A stretch of 64,000 bases of DNA from Schistocephalus solidus (GCA_017591395.1 WEDG01002093.1:124001-188000), one strand, 5' to 3'. Numbered from the stretch's first letter, positions 22,476 to 35,660 are shown. Notes: a model not told the origin generated them from the sequence alone. Translations and numbers: made by a program.

Positions 22476-25400
22476 CTGTCTAATGAATATCATCCAGGTA
22501 GGATGAAGAAACCATAAAGAATGAACAGTTAAAAAGAGGGGAATCCATGACATGTTGCAAATAGGATGTTTGCAAGCGTCCCCAAAAAGGCTACAAGAAT
22601 TTGTGGTTTCCGAATCCCACCACGGACGACTACATTCGGCGCAGGACTAAGGAATACAACGAGATGCATAATAAAATCTTGTCCGCTAGAATGAAATTTT
22701 ATCAAGTAATTTGGGCATTTAAATGTACAGATCAGAAACTTTATCCTACATTTTAGCAAGAACAGTCAATTTTTTAAAATAATTTCTTATCCACCAACGA
22801 CAAAGTTCGAATCATCACCCCTGTTCTGGAAGAAGGCCTCCAGTTTTTCTAAGAACAATTCTTATTTCGAGAAAAAAATTAAACTGACCCAGAAATATCT
22901 TGCTCAACTCCCAAGCTTAAATGCTAGACATTGAGTTGGTGTGATGTAGCCAATAAGTATATTCAATGCAGATGAAAATAGGACAACTCATTACGCTGAA
23001 AAGAGGGAAACTAACAAAGGTTTTCTTTCATTTCTGATGAAAGCTTATGCATTTTGTCAAATTTTACTATTATCTGCACGACTTGCTGGAAAAAAACGGT
23101 GAAAAAGTTTATTCTTACCATCGTAAAAAACATGGGAGAAGAGTATTGCATGTGACAGTGCTAAGTAAAACAAATTCGAAGTAGCGGAACCAGCATCGAC
23201 AACCTTCAAAATTCTGACCAATCCAATCCAATCCTTCGTGCAATGAATTAATGCATGGTTTCAATGACTCCTGGTTCAGGCTGTATCAACATCAAGCACC
23301 GAGTTCTTATCTTGGTTACTATCCAAGCTACTTGTTTCTAAAAAAATTAGAAGGCTTTAACACTGGTCAGGTTTTTATGACCGAATTGGTAAAACACCTT
23401 GCTGAAGACGAACCGTTCAATTACTTTCCTTTCTAGTTGCTGTAAAGAATTAGAGGCTCAGAGGTCTCACTTGGATTCAATGAACCGTTTATTTGTTTCC
23501 TTCCGATTTCTGTGTCTTAAGCAAATACCTACAACCTTGCTAAGGTTGCCATTAGTTAAGGGAAGTAGTTTATTTGGTTCTTAATTTAATCGTTGACGGG
23601 AGTCTCTCGCAAGAGCTCGAACTTAAAAATAATTATAGTCATACGTTAAATCCTTAGCCAGTTGACGTGGACATAATTAATGAAGTATCTTATTCGTATT
23701 ATTATTATTATTTGCTGTTAATTCCTTTTCTTATCTTCTTCCTCATGTCTCCTCTTGTCTTTGTTTTCCCTGTCCGTCCTCCTCACTTTTTGTGGTCATT
23801 TTCCCAACTTCTTGAGAGAGCGTTTTACCAAAATATTTAGGTTAATTTATTTATAAAATAGAAAAAGCATGTCTTCTATTTAAAATTGCATACACCATGT
23901 GTAATTAGAGTTTGTAAACCCAGGCAAACCCATCTCCAAGCCCCCTGACCCTCAACTTTTGGAGTTCAACAAGAAATAACCCGTTTTCCAAATAACTGCC
24001 TAAAAACGTCTGTGCTGTCGGCCAGGTAGCACGAAAACATCGGAAATCACGTTTGACTGAAATGCATTGCCCCAGATAAATTCGACCTGAAAACAGGGAG
24101 TTTGCCCATTCTACCGAGTAACACGCTGGGGATTGCCACATGTCAGACTTTTGTTGCATCTGCCTGCTCGCCGTAGTTCACCAGCAAGAAAATATAAGGT
24201 GGGCGTATGCCAAACGATCGCATCGACCCCATGCTCTCCTCCCAAATCTCCCGCCGTCTTTCGATGGCAGAACCAAGTCAAAACAAGCGTAGATGGATGC
24301 GGCGGCGCAGACGGAGTAGCAAAGCTAAACGACCCGTCTGCGCGGGCCACACACGCATTGGTTCCAAAACTCACACAAACAGGCTTAGAAGTAGCTCCCG
24401 CAACTGATAGTGGCCCAAATGGCCCTATTAAGAGGCAGCAGTCTCAGGCCAACTGCAGACAGATAGAGAAACGAGAAAGCACGACTGCTCTCCAAGCCAT
24501 GACTGGCGTAACGAGTCATAACAGGATAGGAGGCTTTTTCTGGTGAACTAAAACGCTGTGGGGCGAGCTGAAGTGGCTTAATTCGTGACTTCCTCCATGA
24601 CACCTGTGAGGAACTCGGGCTGAATAGACTGCAGATAAGGTTTGGAGCGGTGGTTGACTTGACGGTAAAGCACCTTCCAGTGGTAGTCACACAGGGGTAG
24701 TAGGTATGCTCTGTGTCTTTAATATGCTCTCGCCAAACTGTTTTTTGAGCAGTGTATTCTGCCATTTGGTCCAAAAGCACAGTAAGGAGTAATGGTAGCC
24801 GACTCGATTAGAGTGTGGGACGCTAGATAGATGTTTAGACCTAAAAGAATTCCCCTGAGGTTTGTCCTACTCCCTGAACTTCCCCGTTCAATCGTAGTCT
24901 GTGAGTGACTGATGACAACAAAAAACGTGCCTGTGAGAATTCTGATAACAGGTGTTTCCCGCGAATAGTTCTGGCTTCTACCGAAAATTCGTCTGCCCCA
25001 GCGCTTTCCCCTCATTAGCACAGGAGGAAACTCTCCTTCATTTCATCGCTGGTTACAACATGAATCACGGACATATTGTGCTAGGCGTAAAGAAAGCAGC
25101 TCCGCCTGTAAACCTCCATGAGATTAATCATGCAACGATATCCTTTGAAGCGCTGTCGTTCCACCGCACCGAGGAGCAAGCAGTAGGCAAACAGGCGGCG
25201 GAACAAGATTCAGAGACTCCAGGGTTCAACACGCTCGTCTATTTTTGGCCTTTCGTCCGTCCAGGTTACCCTATAACACGCAGGGTTTCGGTCAGCAGCT
25301 ATAAATTTTGAATTTTCGACCAGTACACTGAAGGGATCTTTTCTGGGCAACGAACCCCTCCGAAGGAGGTTTTAACTCGACCAAGTTAGTGTCTCTGACA

Positions 25401-26880
25401 TCCGCCGATCGAATACGAGAGTATCGAAACTTTGAGACGGTTTGAAGCTGCAAGACAAACTTTATTGTGAGAAGTCAAGAGCCACTGACTCCCTCAATAA
25501 GTATCTGGCTGTAAGGCAGCCACCACCCACTATTGGCACAATATTTTATGACCAAAAAAACCTTCTGCCCTTAAAACTGCCCACAAGTAAACTTCATATC
25601 AGACTGAAAAATCGCGACTGTAAGCTGCCTCCGGTATAAGCGAAAGGTCGAGGCGCGGCTTAAATTGCCACGCAGCGTGCAAATATGAGAGATCTGCAGA
25701 TTAATGTCCGGTGGTGCCGATATTCAAACCCTAGTTCTATAATTCGGCTTGAACACGGCAGCATTTTCTGCGTAAAGTAATCGAATTGAGCGAACATCTA
25801 TGCCTCAAAAGACCCAGAGATTGCAATCTTACCCGGAGGACGGACATGTGAAGGATGCTAAAAAAGCAGATACACATTTATGTGTCTGGACACACCTTAG
25901 ACCAGCGAAAACCATGGGAAATTGAATAATAAAATCCAGTTCTGCTTCATTTTCATGTGATGACATGGAGGTGGCAATTTTCAATCCACTTTAAGAACTC
26001 TTTAACAAGCAGTGTTTCCTAGACGTTAGGACAAGTTACCGGTGCCTGTTGGGATAAGCGGTAGCCTACAGCAACACACAACTGACTCACGTCATGGGAT
26101 AAAAAATGAGGTTAGCGCGTTAGAGGGAGCAAACGAATGCGGTGTGGAGGCTCGAGGTTCGGGTACTTGTCTCGAGGCGCGCGATAATGGAGCCTGCGCT
26201 TGTACTTTGCGCACAGATAGTTGGAACTCCAAACTAATAGGAAAATTCACCGACCTAGTAGTTTGAATCACGGATGCGTGGGTGGCTGCAGTTAAATGCG
26301 CCAAACTTTAATCGAATGGAGTGAGTGAGGTCAATCCCCCTCCTCCTCCTCCCTCCCCCCTCTGACAGCCTGCGGAATGCACAGAATTGATATATTAGGA
26401 CAGGGGGCATAAAAGGTGACGAAAAACTTACCGACCAACCGGTGACTGCTTGCTTGCCTGAAATTTGACCTCCTAAGAGTTTAGGGACTACCTTAACAGG
26501 TTTTTTTAAGGACGAGCCTTCATAGTGCATTTCGGCTAATTGCACTCAATTCCCTAGGTGCTCTTATAATGCCCAGATTGTTGCATCAATTCTACCATTT
26601 TTGTATCGAAAACAATGATAAACACTTGCGAGATAAAGTTCTTGACCATTTGTTTTGGTTATTCAGGTTTAGTTTTAAGCCATCTGGTCGATTTCACAAA
26701 AGAACCACGGGTTTCGTAAAACCAGGACGAACTAAGGAGCTCAAAGCGGGGAGGGGTGGGTGACTCGCAGGAAAATTACTTTCTGGCGGTTTCCGATCCT
26801 TTTCTTACAGGTCGATTTGACAAGACAGTTACTGTTTTTCTGTTGGTTGCGGGGGTCGAGAGGGAGAGAGAGCCCCAAGG
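22476..26880. other. Non-coding, nothing recognised
   Basis: Several open frames of 60-137 codons lie here (for example 24,133-24,546 on the plus strand, 24,385-24,780 on the minus strand and 24,952-25,311 on the plus strand). None shows a known motif, signal peptide or bounding splice sites. A polypyrimidine tract lies at 26,333-26,362. Confidence 0.35.
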
Positions 26881-27180
26881 CACAACGGGACGGCTATATC
26901 TCGCAACGAGATTGGTCAGCGCCCGCTAACACTGTTAATATACCCGAGTGCAAGGGACAGGACAACGCGATTGGTCAGCGCCGCTAACACTGTTAATATA
27001 CCCGAGTGCAAGGGACAGGACAACGAGCCCGTGGTTCGATTGTTAGGGCATTGAACTTCTAACCATCAGGTCAGGGGTTCGGGCTCCAGGGGTTGCAATA
27101 CCTGGGATTAGGTATGAGTGACTGATGACGGCTAATAAGTCAGAATTTGTCATTTGAGGCTCCCTTGTGTTTGTGTTTAA
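26881..27180 (+). repeat. SINE with linker and a 58-bp duplication
   Basis: The linker landmark ccccaaggcacaacgggac is followed by two near-identical ~58-bp units (about 26,903 and 26,964; gattggtcagcgcc, ttaatatacccgagtgcaag). A tRNA-like head follows at 27,022, with an A box (gtggttcgattgttagggc) and a B box (ggggttcgggctcc). The shared tail (actgatgacggctaataag) ends near 27,175. Confidence 0.8.
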
Positions 27181-28166
27181 TGTTATTCTGCGTACGAAGC
27201 AAAGCCAATAAGAATAAAATCGGTTAAATTAACGTTTATTGACGCCTTTTTCAGTAAAGTATCTTAGCTAGAGGAAATGAGCTGCAGCACAAATCCACCA
27301 TAAAGGCACCTGGATCCTTGAACTAATAGTAAATCTTTTAAACGTCCAGGAGTCCCTCAGCCATTTTCACATCACTTAAAAGTGTGGATAGTTCGCATTT
27401 CGTTTGAGGAGCAAGCCATTTAACGTGAGTACTAATGATTGACAAAAGATGCAATATCCGGTAAAAAAAATCAGCCTTCAAATAGACGAAAACTTGTTAT
27501 TATACCTTTGACCGATTACCATATTTTTACGAAATTATTTACCATACGGGCAGGGCATTACTAGCTAAAAGCACGGACAACTGTTTCACCGGTATTCCGC
27601 CACTGCATGACACAGCTGGGAGGAATTTGGCTCATCAGTGGGTACCCCAGCATTCACGGTGTCCGTGAATTTCCTCAGACTACACGAACGAGATGCGTGG
27701 ATGACTACGTGGACAGCCGCCCCCCTCTTTCTTTCCTCGTGGGTACAGTTGCCCGAAATTATCTAGGTCAGACATTTCGCAGCCTGGTTGATTCCCCCTT
27801 CAAGTTAATGTCCTTTTAGCATTTAAAGCACAGGCCCGCATCTAGGTAACGACTTCGAATCAGCTTCGTCATAAAAGGGCAACACATTTTGTTCACACTC
27901 GGATCTCCGTGTTCGAAGTTGAAGTGCTTTTACGTTATCAGAAGTCTTATCTGGCTGCGTGCCATACGCCTAGGGCAGGCTGGTCTGCCGGTAAGTGTTA
28001 TACTGTCCTCGTTATCTGGTCAGCGACAAATCGTTTGATCTCTTCGCGTTAACATAAAGGTTACAATTAAGGGGAACTTTATCAGTCGTCATAGTACAGC
28101 GCACAAAGTCAGAACCCCTGCTTAAAGTGAACGTACAAGGACTTTGCATTATCATATTGTTTTCAG
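27181..28166. other. Non-coding
   Basis: Includes a diverged relative (27,560-27,660) of the segment at 20,505-20,610, with shared gctaaaagc, acacagc, ctcagtgggt and ccccagcattc. Otherwise nothing is recognised. Confidence 0.4.
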
Positions 28167-28309
28167 CAAAATATACGGACGAGCAGCCTTTTTATGGACA
28201 GAGAGGACCCCCTTCTGGTTTTCCATCTTCTAGTGCTCACAGAGCCCGCATCAATATTAACAGACATTTTTTCGTTGATGAACACTCACCGATCGCTGAA
28301 TTACAGGCC
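28167..28309 (+). CDS. Possible second exon of the BMP-like gene
   Basis: It follows a strong acceptor (ttgttttcag) and encodes YTDEQPFYGQRGPPSGF, then ARININRHFFVDEHSPIAELQ. The last part resembles the prodomain pattern of a short beta strand, then DEHLxxAEL. Its phase fits the donor at 12,162: the exon at 11,697 leaves one base and this exon supplies two, giving an open codon. Against this, the resemblance is short, the intron would be 16 kb, and the only in-frame donor before the stop at 28,313 is a poor GTTTGA. The end coordinate is therefore uncertain. Confidence 0.25.
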
Positions 28310-29544
28310 GTTTGAAAACTTCCTAGGCACAGGCTGGGAGGCACTTGCTAGTGAAAAGTTTAAAATCCTGAGAATAAACGTAGGACGGCTGCATAAGAGC
28401 TGAAAGAGGGTTAGTTGGAAGAGCATACGACTACTCTTTCTGTCGTTCAGCTGCGACAGAAGAGCTTAAGAGAGTTTTCACCTACCATCCTGGTTTCGGA
28501 TTGTGCCGAAATTTTTCTAGTGACTTGTTTCAGTTGTGAAAATGATAGTCAATCCCTGCTCTCTTTGGCTTTCATCCAAATTACTGCATATAAGGTGAGT
28601 CGGACACGGAAATAGGTATTGCCAGGAAGACAGATGGTCTTGCGTTAAATTCCAGGAGGTTCCCATTACCGCGTCCCAACCCTAACCACGCCACCTACAA
28701 TACCGGGGATAATTCTTCCAGGGTTCGAGAAAAACATTCGATAGGATCCAGTCTGAAAATTTTTGTTGGATATCCCACTAGTTTGCTTTATAATAAAGAA
28801 AACGGGTCATCTAAATGCTGGGGAACTGGGCTATTTATTTTCGTGTTCTTTCAGCCCACTATGATCGAATCTGAACGATGCTCCTTGGAAGGCTTCGGAA
28901 AGGGAAAACTTAAGTGGTACCAATGTATAGTTTGTGCCCTTAATCTTATCAATGGGACATGATTCTATGCTTCAACCTGCTAAAAACCGATCTGCAGTTC
29001 GCAGGTGAAGTTGAAAGACAAATCTGAAACCCGCACTGAAGACTTCGAGGAGCAAACTAGAAAAAAAACTTTTCGTAAACTTTAGTGCGTCCATCGACTA
29101 CATTTTAGCAGGAAACTTTGCATGGAGCTTGCTGAACTAGTTGCCCACCCACTTGGAAGACCTGCAGTCTGCGAGACCACCATGCAAGCGCCAGTAGGAA
29201 CTCTCAAGCAAAATGCGAGGTTCAGTCCGTTTTTCACTCAGTATGCATTGGTTAATGCGGCTGCCCCGCGACCTTGAATGATATCGATTACGATTGGCCA
29301 GAGCACTAGCTAGTGAGTCAACAGGGAAATGTGCGGTATTTTTAGAGACTGTGTTAGGTGACCTCAGACTGGGCGTTTGAGTTTGGCTAAAAGATGGCAC
29401 AATTAAAGCGGAAAATTCGATTTTTTTAAAGTAAATTCTCAAATGTTATCTGGTCGCTGCCTCCCATCTGTGAAGCGTTCATCAGTCTGGGAGGTAGACC
29501 AGGGCAGAGGATTCGCAGCCATAAAGAAATACCGGATATTGGGG
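28310..29544. other. Non-coding, nothing recognised
   Basis: Short open frames only, none with motifs. Confidence 0.4.
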
Positions 29545-29712
29545 AGGGGGTACTGTCACGCCTAGGTGCCGAATTCCTCCGCGCCAGCAACCTGTGCCCT
29601 CTCATGCCTCCGGTCTAGTCATGAAACCGGGCTTAGATGGGTGAGGAGAGCGAGACTGCAGTAGATACTGCTCCAGTCTACTAACACTATAAAATAAATC
29701 ACACGCAAGTCC
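29545..29712 (+). mobile_element. LINE 3'-end fragment
   Basis: A short scrap matching the last part of the LINE 3' UTR (cgcgccagcaacctgtgccctctc, then catgaaaccgggctta and the gtgaggagagcgag block). It ends near acacgcaagtcc. Confidence 0.6.
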
Positions 29713-32221
29713 ACTTTAATACGCTGAAAGAGCAGTGGAGCACACGCTGGACATCAACGGCAACGATCGTTGAACAGCAAACGTCGTAGTTTATGGCCAC
29801 TGGGACTTTTACATCGGAACTTAGATGCGATGATTGAGAGAAATGTACAGTCTCCTTTGATGTTCGTGTCAAATTCGTCTTCATGTTTCCCTTACCGACA
29901 CTTTAGCGTTTGCTGAAGAATTCAAAGTTGGAAGATCTAAAGACGGCTTCACCCTCAGCAAAACTTGTAGTGAAATGAGGAGTCAGAAGTATACTCTACT
30001 ATTAATTAAAAGTCCCTTAGTCAAATGAAAATGGTAAGCCTTATGTGCTTCCCTCCTGAGGTCGTTCAGCGCAATAAACTTAACATTAATCGGGCAGCCA
30101 GTTGCATTCATACAAAATCTTCGAGACCAGTTACGTAAGCTCGTTGTCCTGGGAACCTGATGAAGGTTTCAAGAACTATTCAACACACCTTGCATTGCGC
30201 TTCCTGGTCAATGATCATGGCTAAACTAGCGCCAAAGTCCGTTGAACGCATTCTCTGTTAATAACCGCTCTAAATTATATATTATGCCCATAAAATTCGC
30301 CCTTAATGCAACAGCTGTTGTTGTCTTATGAAATTCGCTGCTCATTGGCCACCCACATTCATAATGCTTCCGCTATAAGGTACAAGTAGGAGCCCGCCTA
30401 AGAAAGTCTAAAGAACGTAGTTTTTATACTAGCCAATAGTAAAAACGCATTCGTGTCCTTGTAGCACTAAATATTGGGAAATTTTTCTCTTAGGGCACAA
30501 CTGATACACTTTGCCTATAGACTCAGGAGCCAATACGAGATTTTGGATCAATAAGTTACGCCCTCCAGTGCTGGAGTCTGTATCCGCCTCGATAGAAGTT
30601 TGAGTTTTTTCTTCGGAAAAACGTTTTGATCTTCGGCAGCAACCGCTAAATTTTTGTTACTTGCTTGAACTGAGAGTAACTGTGGTGTTGCGACTTTCGT
30701 AAGCGCAGCGTGTAGACCACTGTGGCATTTCTGTCTTTAAAATTCGCAAGAGAGCAAAGTCACTAAAAATGCTTCTTGCTTCTTGGGCCCGGTTGAATAT
30801 GAATACATACAAGCCCCAGTACTTAAGTACAAGTCCATCTTTAATACGGGGAGCCTTGTAAAGGCAAGGGCATTACGTTTGTACTTATATGTACAAGTTA
30901 GAAAGTCATAATCCCGTCATATGCTTTGTTCAACTTATTATGCAACGATGAATTTACACTCAGTAAGAAAATTATGCACGTCCATTTTCGGGAAAGTGTC
31001 AGATGACTGAGCCAAAACCGTTCTTACACTTCTGTCCCAATACCTTTTGTATGCCGTGAGTAATTTAGTAGTCCACATAAGTATCTCGGGTCTGAAGAGC
31101 GTTTTGCATCCTTCATTGCCTTCCTGGGAGCAGAATTGTAAAACTGTGTGTGCCTTTTCCTATCACCACGAGAGTGTGTGACAAAATCTTCCAGGTTTCT
31201 GTATCACCGGGGTATTTGCCTACACAACTTCACTTGCAGACAGCCTTAACAACAGTTCTGCAAAAGGGTGATGTCATGGTGTCAGTTAATCAAGGCAACA
31301 CTTAACTCGTGGGCGTTGCTCGCGTAATACGCGCCGTGTGCCGTGTATTCGTACATCTAGCAACGCCCACACACACCAAATTCGCTAAAGGATCCAAGTG
31401 TAATGGACACAGGACCCATTACGAACTGTAGTTTTTCGCAGCGAATAGTTGACGAAAAGTGCTTATTTTTGATCGAAACTGAGGGCAGACGGGTGGATAA
31501 AAACTAAATTGGCGCTCTGTTAGAGCAACATATTTTTCTGAAAACTAACTACTGTCCCCTAGGTTGATGCGAAGGGCACATAAAATGGCGGGAAGACCAG
31601 GGGTTCAGTGGAAGATATAGAAAAAGGACAGATAACGAATTATCCGCGGGCTAAAACTGCGCAACGCGTCAGGGCTTGACAGAAGTCGCCTGGCCACTAA
31701 GTCCCAAATTCTTGTGTAAAATTACGAGAGCTGAAATTTGGGATTCTATTTGCAGGTGAGCCCTGATCATCACTGGTTTCAGATAACTTATCCCCACAAA
31801 ACTCTGCCAACCTTGATCCACGTGCAGAAAAAAGCATTGAATGGCAGCGAAAACAAGAAATTGTGGATTCCAACAAATAAACTAAGCATTATATAATGCT
31901 AAACTGTAAGTGGAGGATAAAAAACACTATCGTCTACGACTCAGCCTTCAGGCAGTGGCACAAAAACGGACATGTTTTGATCTAGTTTCGTAGATTCAGG
32001 CGCTGGCTCGAAAATCAGCATCGTCCCTGCCAAACCTTCAAATGAGATTAATTACTAGCTTGTAGCATGGAAAGCGGAGAAAAAGCCTGATTTAGCAGAC
32101 CGTAGGCCGAGATGATCACTCTTTCTGATGCATAGTTCTACCCATCAGCCCGGGGTGCACTACGGTAGGGAAAATTATATATATTAAAATAAAGGCATCC
32201 CAAGATATTAAATAAGAAGAG
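29713..32221. other. Non-coding
   Basis: No gene or shared repeat seen, apart from one strong hairpin annotated separately. Confidence 0.4.
31309..31370. other. Hairpin with perfect 12-bp stem
   Basis: gtgggcgttgct at 31,309 is the exact reverse complement of agcaacgcccac ending at 31,370. An inner 5-bp stem (aatac and gtatt) lies within the 38-base loop. The stem is GC-rich in AT-rich surroundings. Function is unknown. Confidence 0.6.
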
Positions 32222-33842
32222 ATGAGATTATTTGGGAAAATACAAAGTTTAATGCGTAACTTTTCAAAACTGGTGCTCCAGCCCATCGTCAGACTTTGGG
32301 GTGTGTACAAGAACAATTAGCTAATAAACCGTGTCCAACAGAAGGTTCTACGGTTGGGCGATGTTTGCACCAATACGCGTTAGGTGCAGTTTGTCATCTC
32401 GTCATGATTGGTCGCGCGCATTTGAAGTTGACCTTGAGGAATTTGTATGTGGCATCTAAACCGATATGCCGATTGATGCATGCCTAATCCGAATTCATTG
32501 CTTCCAAGAATTCATGACATTTTCTGATTAGGCAGGCGCCACCAATCCATGTTTTCTCCCATGCAAAATTTTGCCCTGTTTCCAGTGTATGCATCGCCAC
32601 TTGGGATAAATGATCTCGTCTAACCTCACAACAACTACTATGCGCGATTTATTTGCTACCTGACCTGACCAACTTCTATTCAAACTCTTGATGGGAGTGA
32701 GAATGAGGCCCATATCAAAGTAAAACGAATGCGTTTTGAAACTACCATGGCCTCATAATAGTCGCCGCTTGGAAAGTGGCCTTTCGACCCGAAACTTCAG
32801 TCGTCCTACCGCCAACGACTAACCGACTCCGTATCACAAAGTCGACTAAGTCGCCCTGTCCTCGACGATTTAGTAGCAGACCGCCATGTTGTGTCCAAGG
32901 TACGATGCCATATGGACAATCTCAACTGCCAATTGGGAAAGCCTTTAAGGGAGAGCCGGAGACCAGATAAATGTTCCTTGAAAAAGTATATATATATATA
33001 TTGAGCAGTACGTGGTTATTCATGACCTTTTCCGTGTTTTCTCCCATGAAAATTTATGCCCTGTTTCCAGTGTAGCATAGCCACTTGGGATAAATGGTCT
33101 CGTCTTATCACCACTAAATGATGTTTGTGTAGGTGGCTTGAGACAGCTTTCCCAGTTTGCCCACAATAAATGGCATTGCTACCGAAACATGGGATTTTTC
33201 GTACAAAAAACCTTTTATATCAAGGTAGCCAACCCTGTCCTTAGAGTGTACATGTTGTGAGCGTAAAGTAGATATGGGGTGGTGTGCTACTTGTATCTGA
33301 TGTTTCCTTAGTTGTTTTTCGACAAGCTCTGATATATTTTTAATGTACGGGAGGGTTTGCCAGGTCATTGTTTTGGCTGCCTTGTTGGCCGTGTCAATTG
33401 AAATACCTTTCTCTTTGGATCCTTGCCGTTTCAGGCATCGATGCAAGAAGTCACGCGAGTATCCATTTTTAGAGAAAAAATAAAAGAGGTATTTCCGCCT
33501 GATAACTTTCTTCATCAGAGCAGTGTGTTTTGGCTCAATTTAGGAGGCCGTAGACAGAACTCCTTTTGTGAGAGACAGGGTGGTTACTCTCAAAGTGTAG
33601 GATGAACTCAGAATATGTTTCTTTGGGATAAACTGAGGTGTGGAGTGATCCATCAGTTATTCGTCGTACGAGGATATGCAGAAATGGGTCTTCCATCAGC
33701 CTCTGTTTCGAACGTGAATTCAATTCCTGGAAATTTAGAGTTCAGATTGATGTGTAGGTAGTTGAAGTATTTTTTCTTAATGAGGACAAATGTGTCATCT
33801 ACGAACAGTTTACAATTCGCAGCAGCACTGTGCATAGCTTGA
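32222..33842 (-). pseudogene. Penelope-like element, broken and interrupted (PLE2, minus)
   Basis: On the minus strand, 33,862-33,653 carries LFVDDTFVLIKK (motif C), then GIEFTFETEADG. 33,723-33,535 carries DGSLHTSVYPKETYSE and SHKRSSVYGLLN. 33,515-33,114 carries KNGYSRDFLHRCLKR and TMTWQTLPYIKNISELVEKQLRK, with GIY-YIG remnants split between frames. The 3' flank is at 32,222-32,500. The part upstream of motif C is missing, cut at the junction with PLE3. At 32,622-33,030 the element is interrupted by a repeat family A scrap and a short TA tract. About 75 bases are present on both sides of that interruption (32,548-32,620 and 33,036-33,107). Confidence 0.85.
32622..32815 (-). repeat. Dispersed repeat family A, copy 3 (partial)
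   Basis: The reverse complement matches the first ~180 bases of the window, from the ggtcgaaaggccactttcca landmark to the tcaggtcaggtag segment. It lies between two copies of a PLE coding segment. Confidence 0.85.
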
Positions 33843-35658
33843 AAGAAAGGCACTAAATGCACTTGAACAAGATAAGAACTTCCTTATTCTACCTGCCAAC
33901 AAAGGAGGTGTCACCACCATCCTATTAAAAGGCGATTGAACATACAAACCTCTGTCTGCTGACCCCACAAAATCACAAAATTCATGCTTTTAAACAAAAC
34001 AGGGAAATGCCTTACGGGAAAGAAATTATACACAGGAGCTCTGGCTAAATCCCTAAAACAGGAAGAAACCAACATTACCAACAAAAAAATTAATAAAAAT
34101 TAACAAAACTGGTAGCCTACTGTGACCAATAGTCTCATTAGTCGGTGCACTGAACTATGAAATTTCAAAGTGGCTTTTTGACCAAATACATCTACTTAAC
34201 AAAGAACACTGAGTACTACATTGAATATTCCAATGTTTTGTAGACAAAGTAAAAGGATTCACAGTTACTCTGATGAAATAATGGTTTCAATCTATGTGGT
34301 CTCGCTCTTCACCTCGATCCCTCTGGATTTAGCTGGACGCTGCACCGAAGAATTACTTTAGGCCTACATCGCTGATGTACCTGCCGATGCTTTTCTCCAA
34401 CTGTTAGACCTCTATCTGGAAACGAACTTTTCCATCTCCGACCAACGCTATCAACAACTTAAAGGGGCCCTTCATAGAGTCGCCCATAGCCAGCTTTATG
34501 ATCGAGGCCATAATTCAGAAATTAGAATCGATAGCTCTTCCTACAATTGAACCAAAAGTATGGCTGCACTACGTAGATGGCACACTTGTCCTCATCAAGA
34601 GAAAAATACTTCAACCACTTACACCATAATCTGAACTCTTCATTTCCAAGAATTGAATTCACGTTCGAAACAGAAGCTGATGGACAACTCCCATTTCTGC
34701 ATATCCTAATATGACGAAAAACTGATGGATCACTGCACACATCAGTTTACCGCAAAGAAATATATTCTGAGGTCATCCTACACTTTGAGAGTAACCACAA
34801 AAGAAGTAACTCACAAAAGGAGTTCTGTCTATGGCCTCCTAAATTGAGCCAAAACACACTGCTCTGATGAAGAAAGTTACCAGGCGGAAATACCTCTTTT
34901 ATTTTTTCTCTAAAAATGGATACTCGCGTGAGTTCTTGCATCGATGCCTGAAACGGCAAGAATCCAAAGAGAAAGGTATTTCAATTGACACGGCCAACAA
35001 GGCAGCAAAAACAATGACCTGGCAAACCCTCCCTTACATTAAAAATATATCAGAGCTTGTCGAAAAACAACTAAGAAAACCAGATACAAGTAACACACCA
35101 CCGCGCATCTACTTTACGCTCACAACTTGTACACCCTAAGGACAGGGTTGGCTACGTTGATATAAAAGGTTTTTTCTACGAAAAATCCCATGTTTCGGTT
35201 GCAATGCCATTTATTGTGAGCAAACTGGGAAATCTGTCTCAACCCGCCTTCACGAATATCAGTTAGCGGTTAGAAGATGAGACCATTTATTCCAAATGGC
35301 TATGCATACACTGGAAACAGGACATAAATTTGCATGGGCGAAAACACAGAAAAGGTTATGAATTCCTGGAAGTAATGCACTCAGATGAGGCATACAGCAA
35401 GCAGCATATCGATTTAGATGCCACAGACAAAATCCTCAAGGAAAACTTCAAATGCGCACGACCAATCATGACGGGATGACAAACTGCACCAAACGCGTAT
35501 TGGCGCAAACATCGCCCAACCGTAGAACCTTCTGTTAGACACGGTTAATTAGCTAATTGTTCTTGTAGACACCCCAAAGTCTGACGATGGGCTGGGGCAC
35601 CAGTTTTGAATAGTTACGCATTAAGTTTTGTATATTCCCAAAGAATTTCATCTCTACA
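33843..35658 (+). pseudogene. Penelope-like element, broken (PLE3, plus)
   Basis: Plus-strand blocks in order: ALNALEQDKNFLILPANKGG (about 33,848), VSLFTSIPLDLAGRC (about 34,295, motif A), a degraded motif C near 34,565 (in place of YVDD), FETEADGQLPFLHIL, then 34,867-35,139 with KNGYSREFLHRCLKR and TMTWQTLPYIKNISELVEKQLRK. Remnants of the GIY-YIG region and C-terminus follow near 35,190-35,460. Frame breaks and stops are frequent. The coding part is very close to PLE2, in the opposite orientation. The 3' flank (35,470-35,650) mirrors 32,222-32,420 and ends against a TA microsatellite. Confidence 0.85.
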
Positions 35659-35659
35659 G

Positions 35660-35660
<1 letters not shown>

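Noticed and set aside
24133..25311. Genes in the cluster of 100-137-codon frames on both strands
   Set aside because: The frames overlap on opposite strands, carry no motif and lie in GC-richer DNA where long chance frames are expected.
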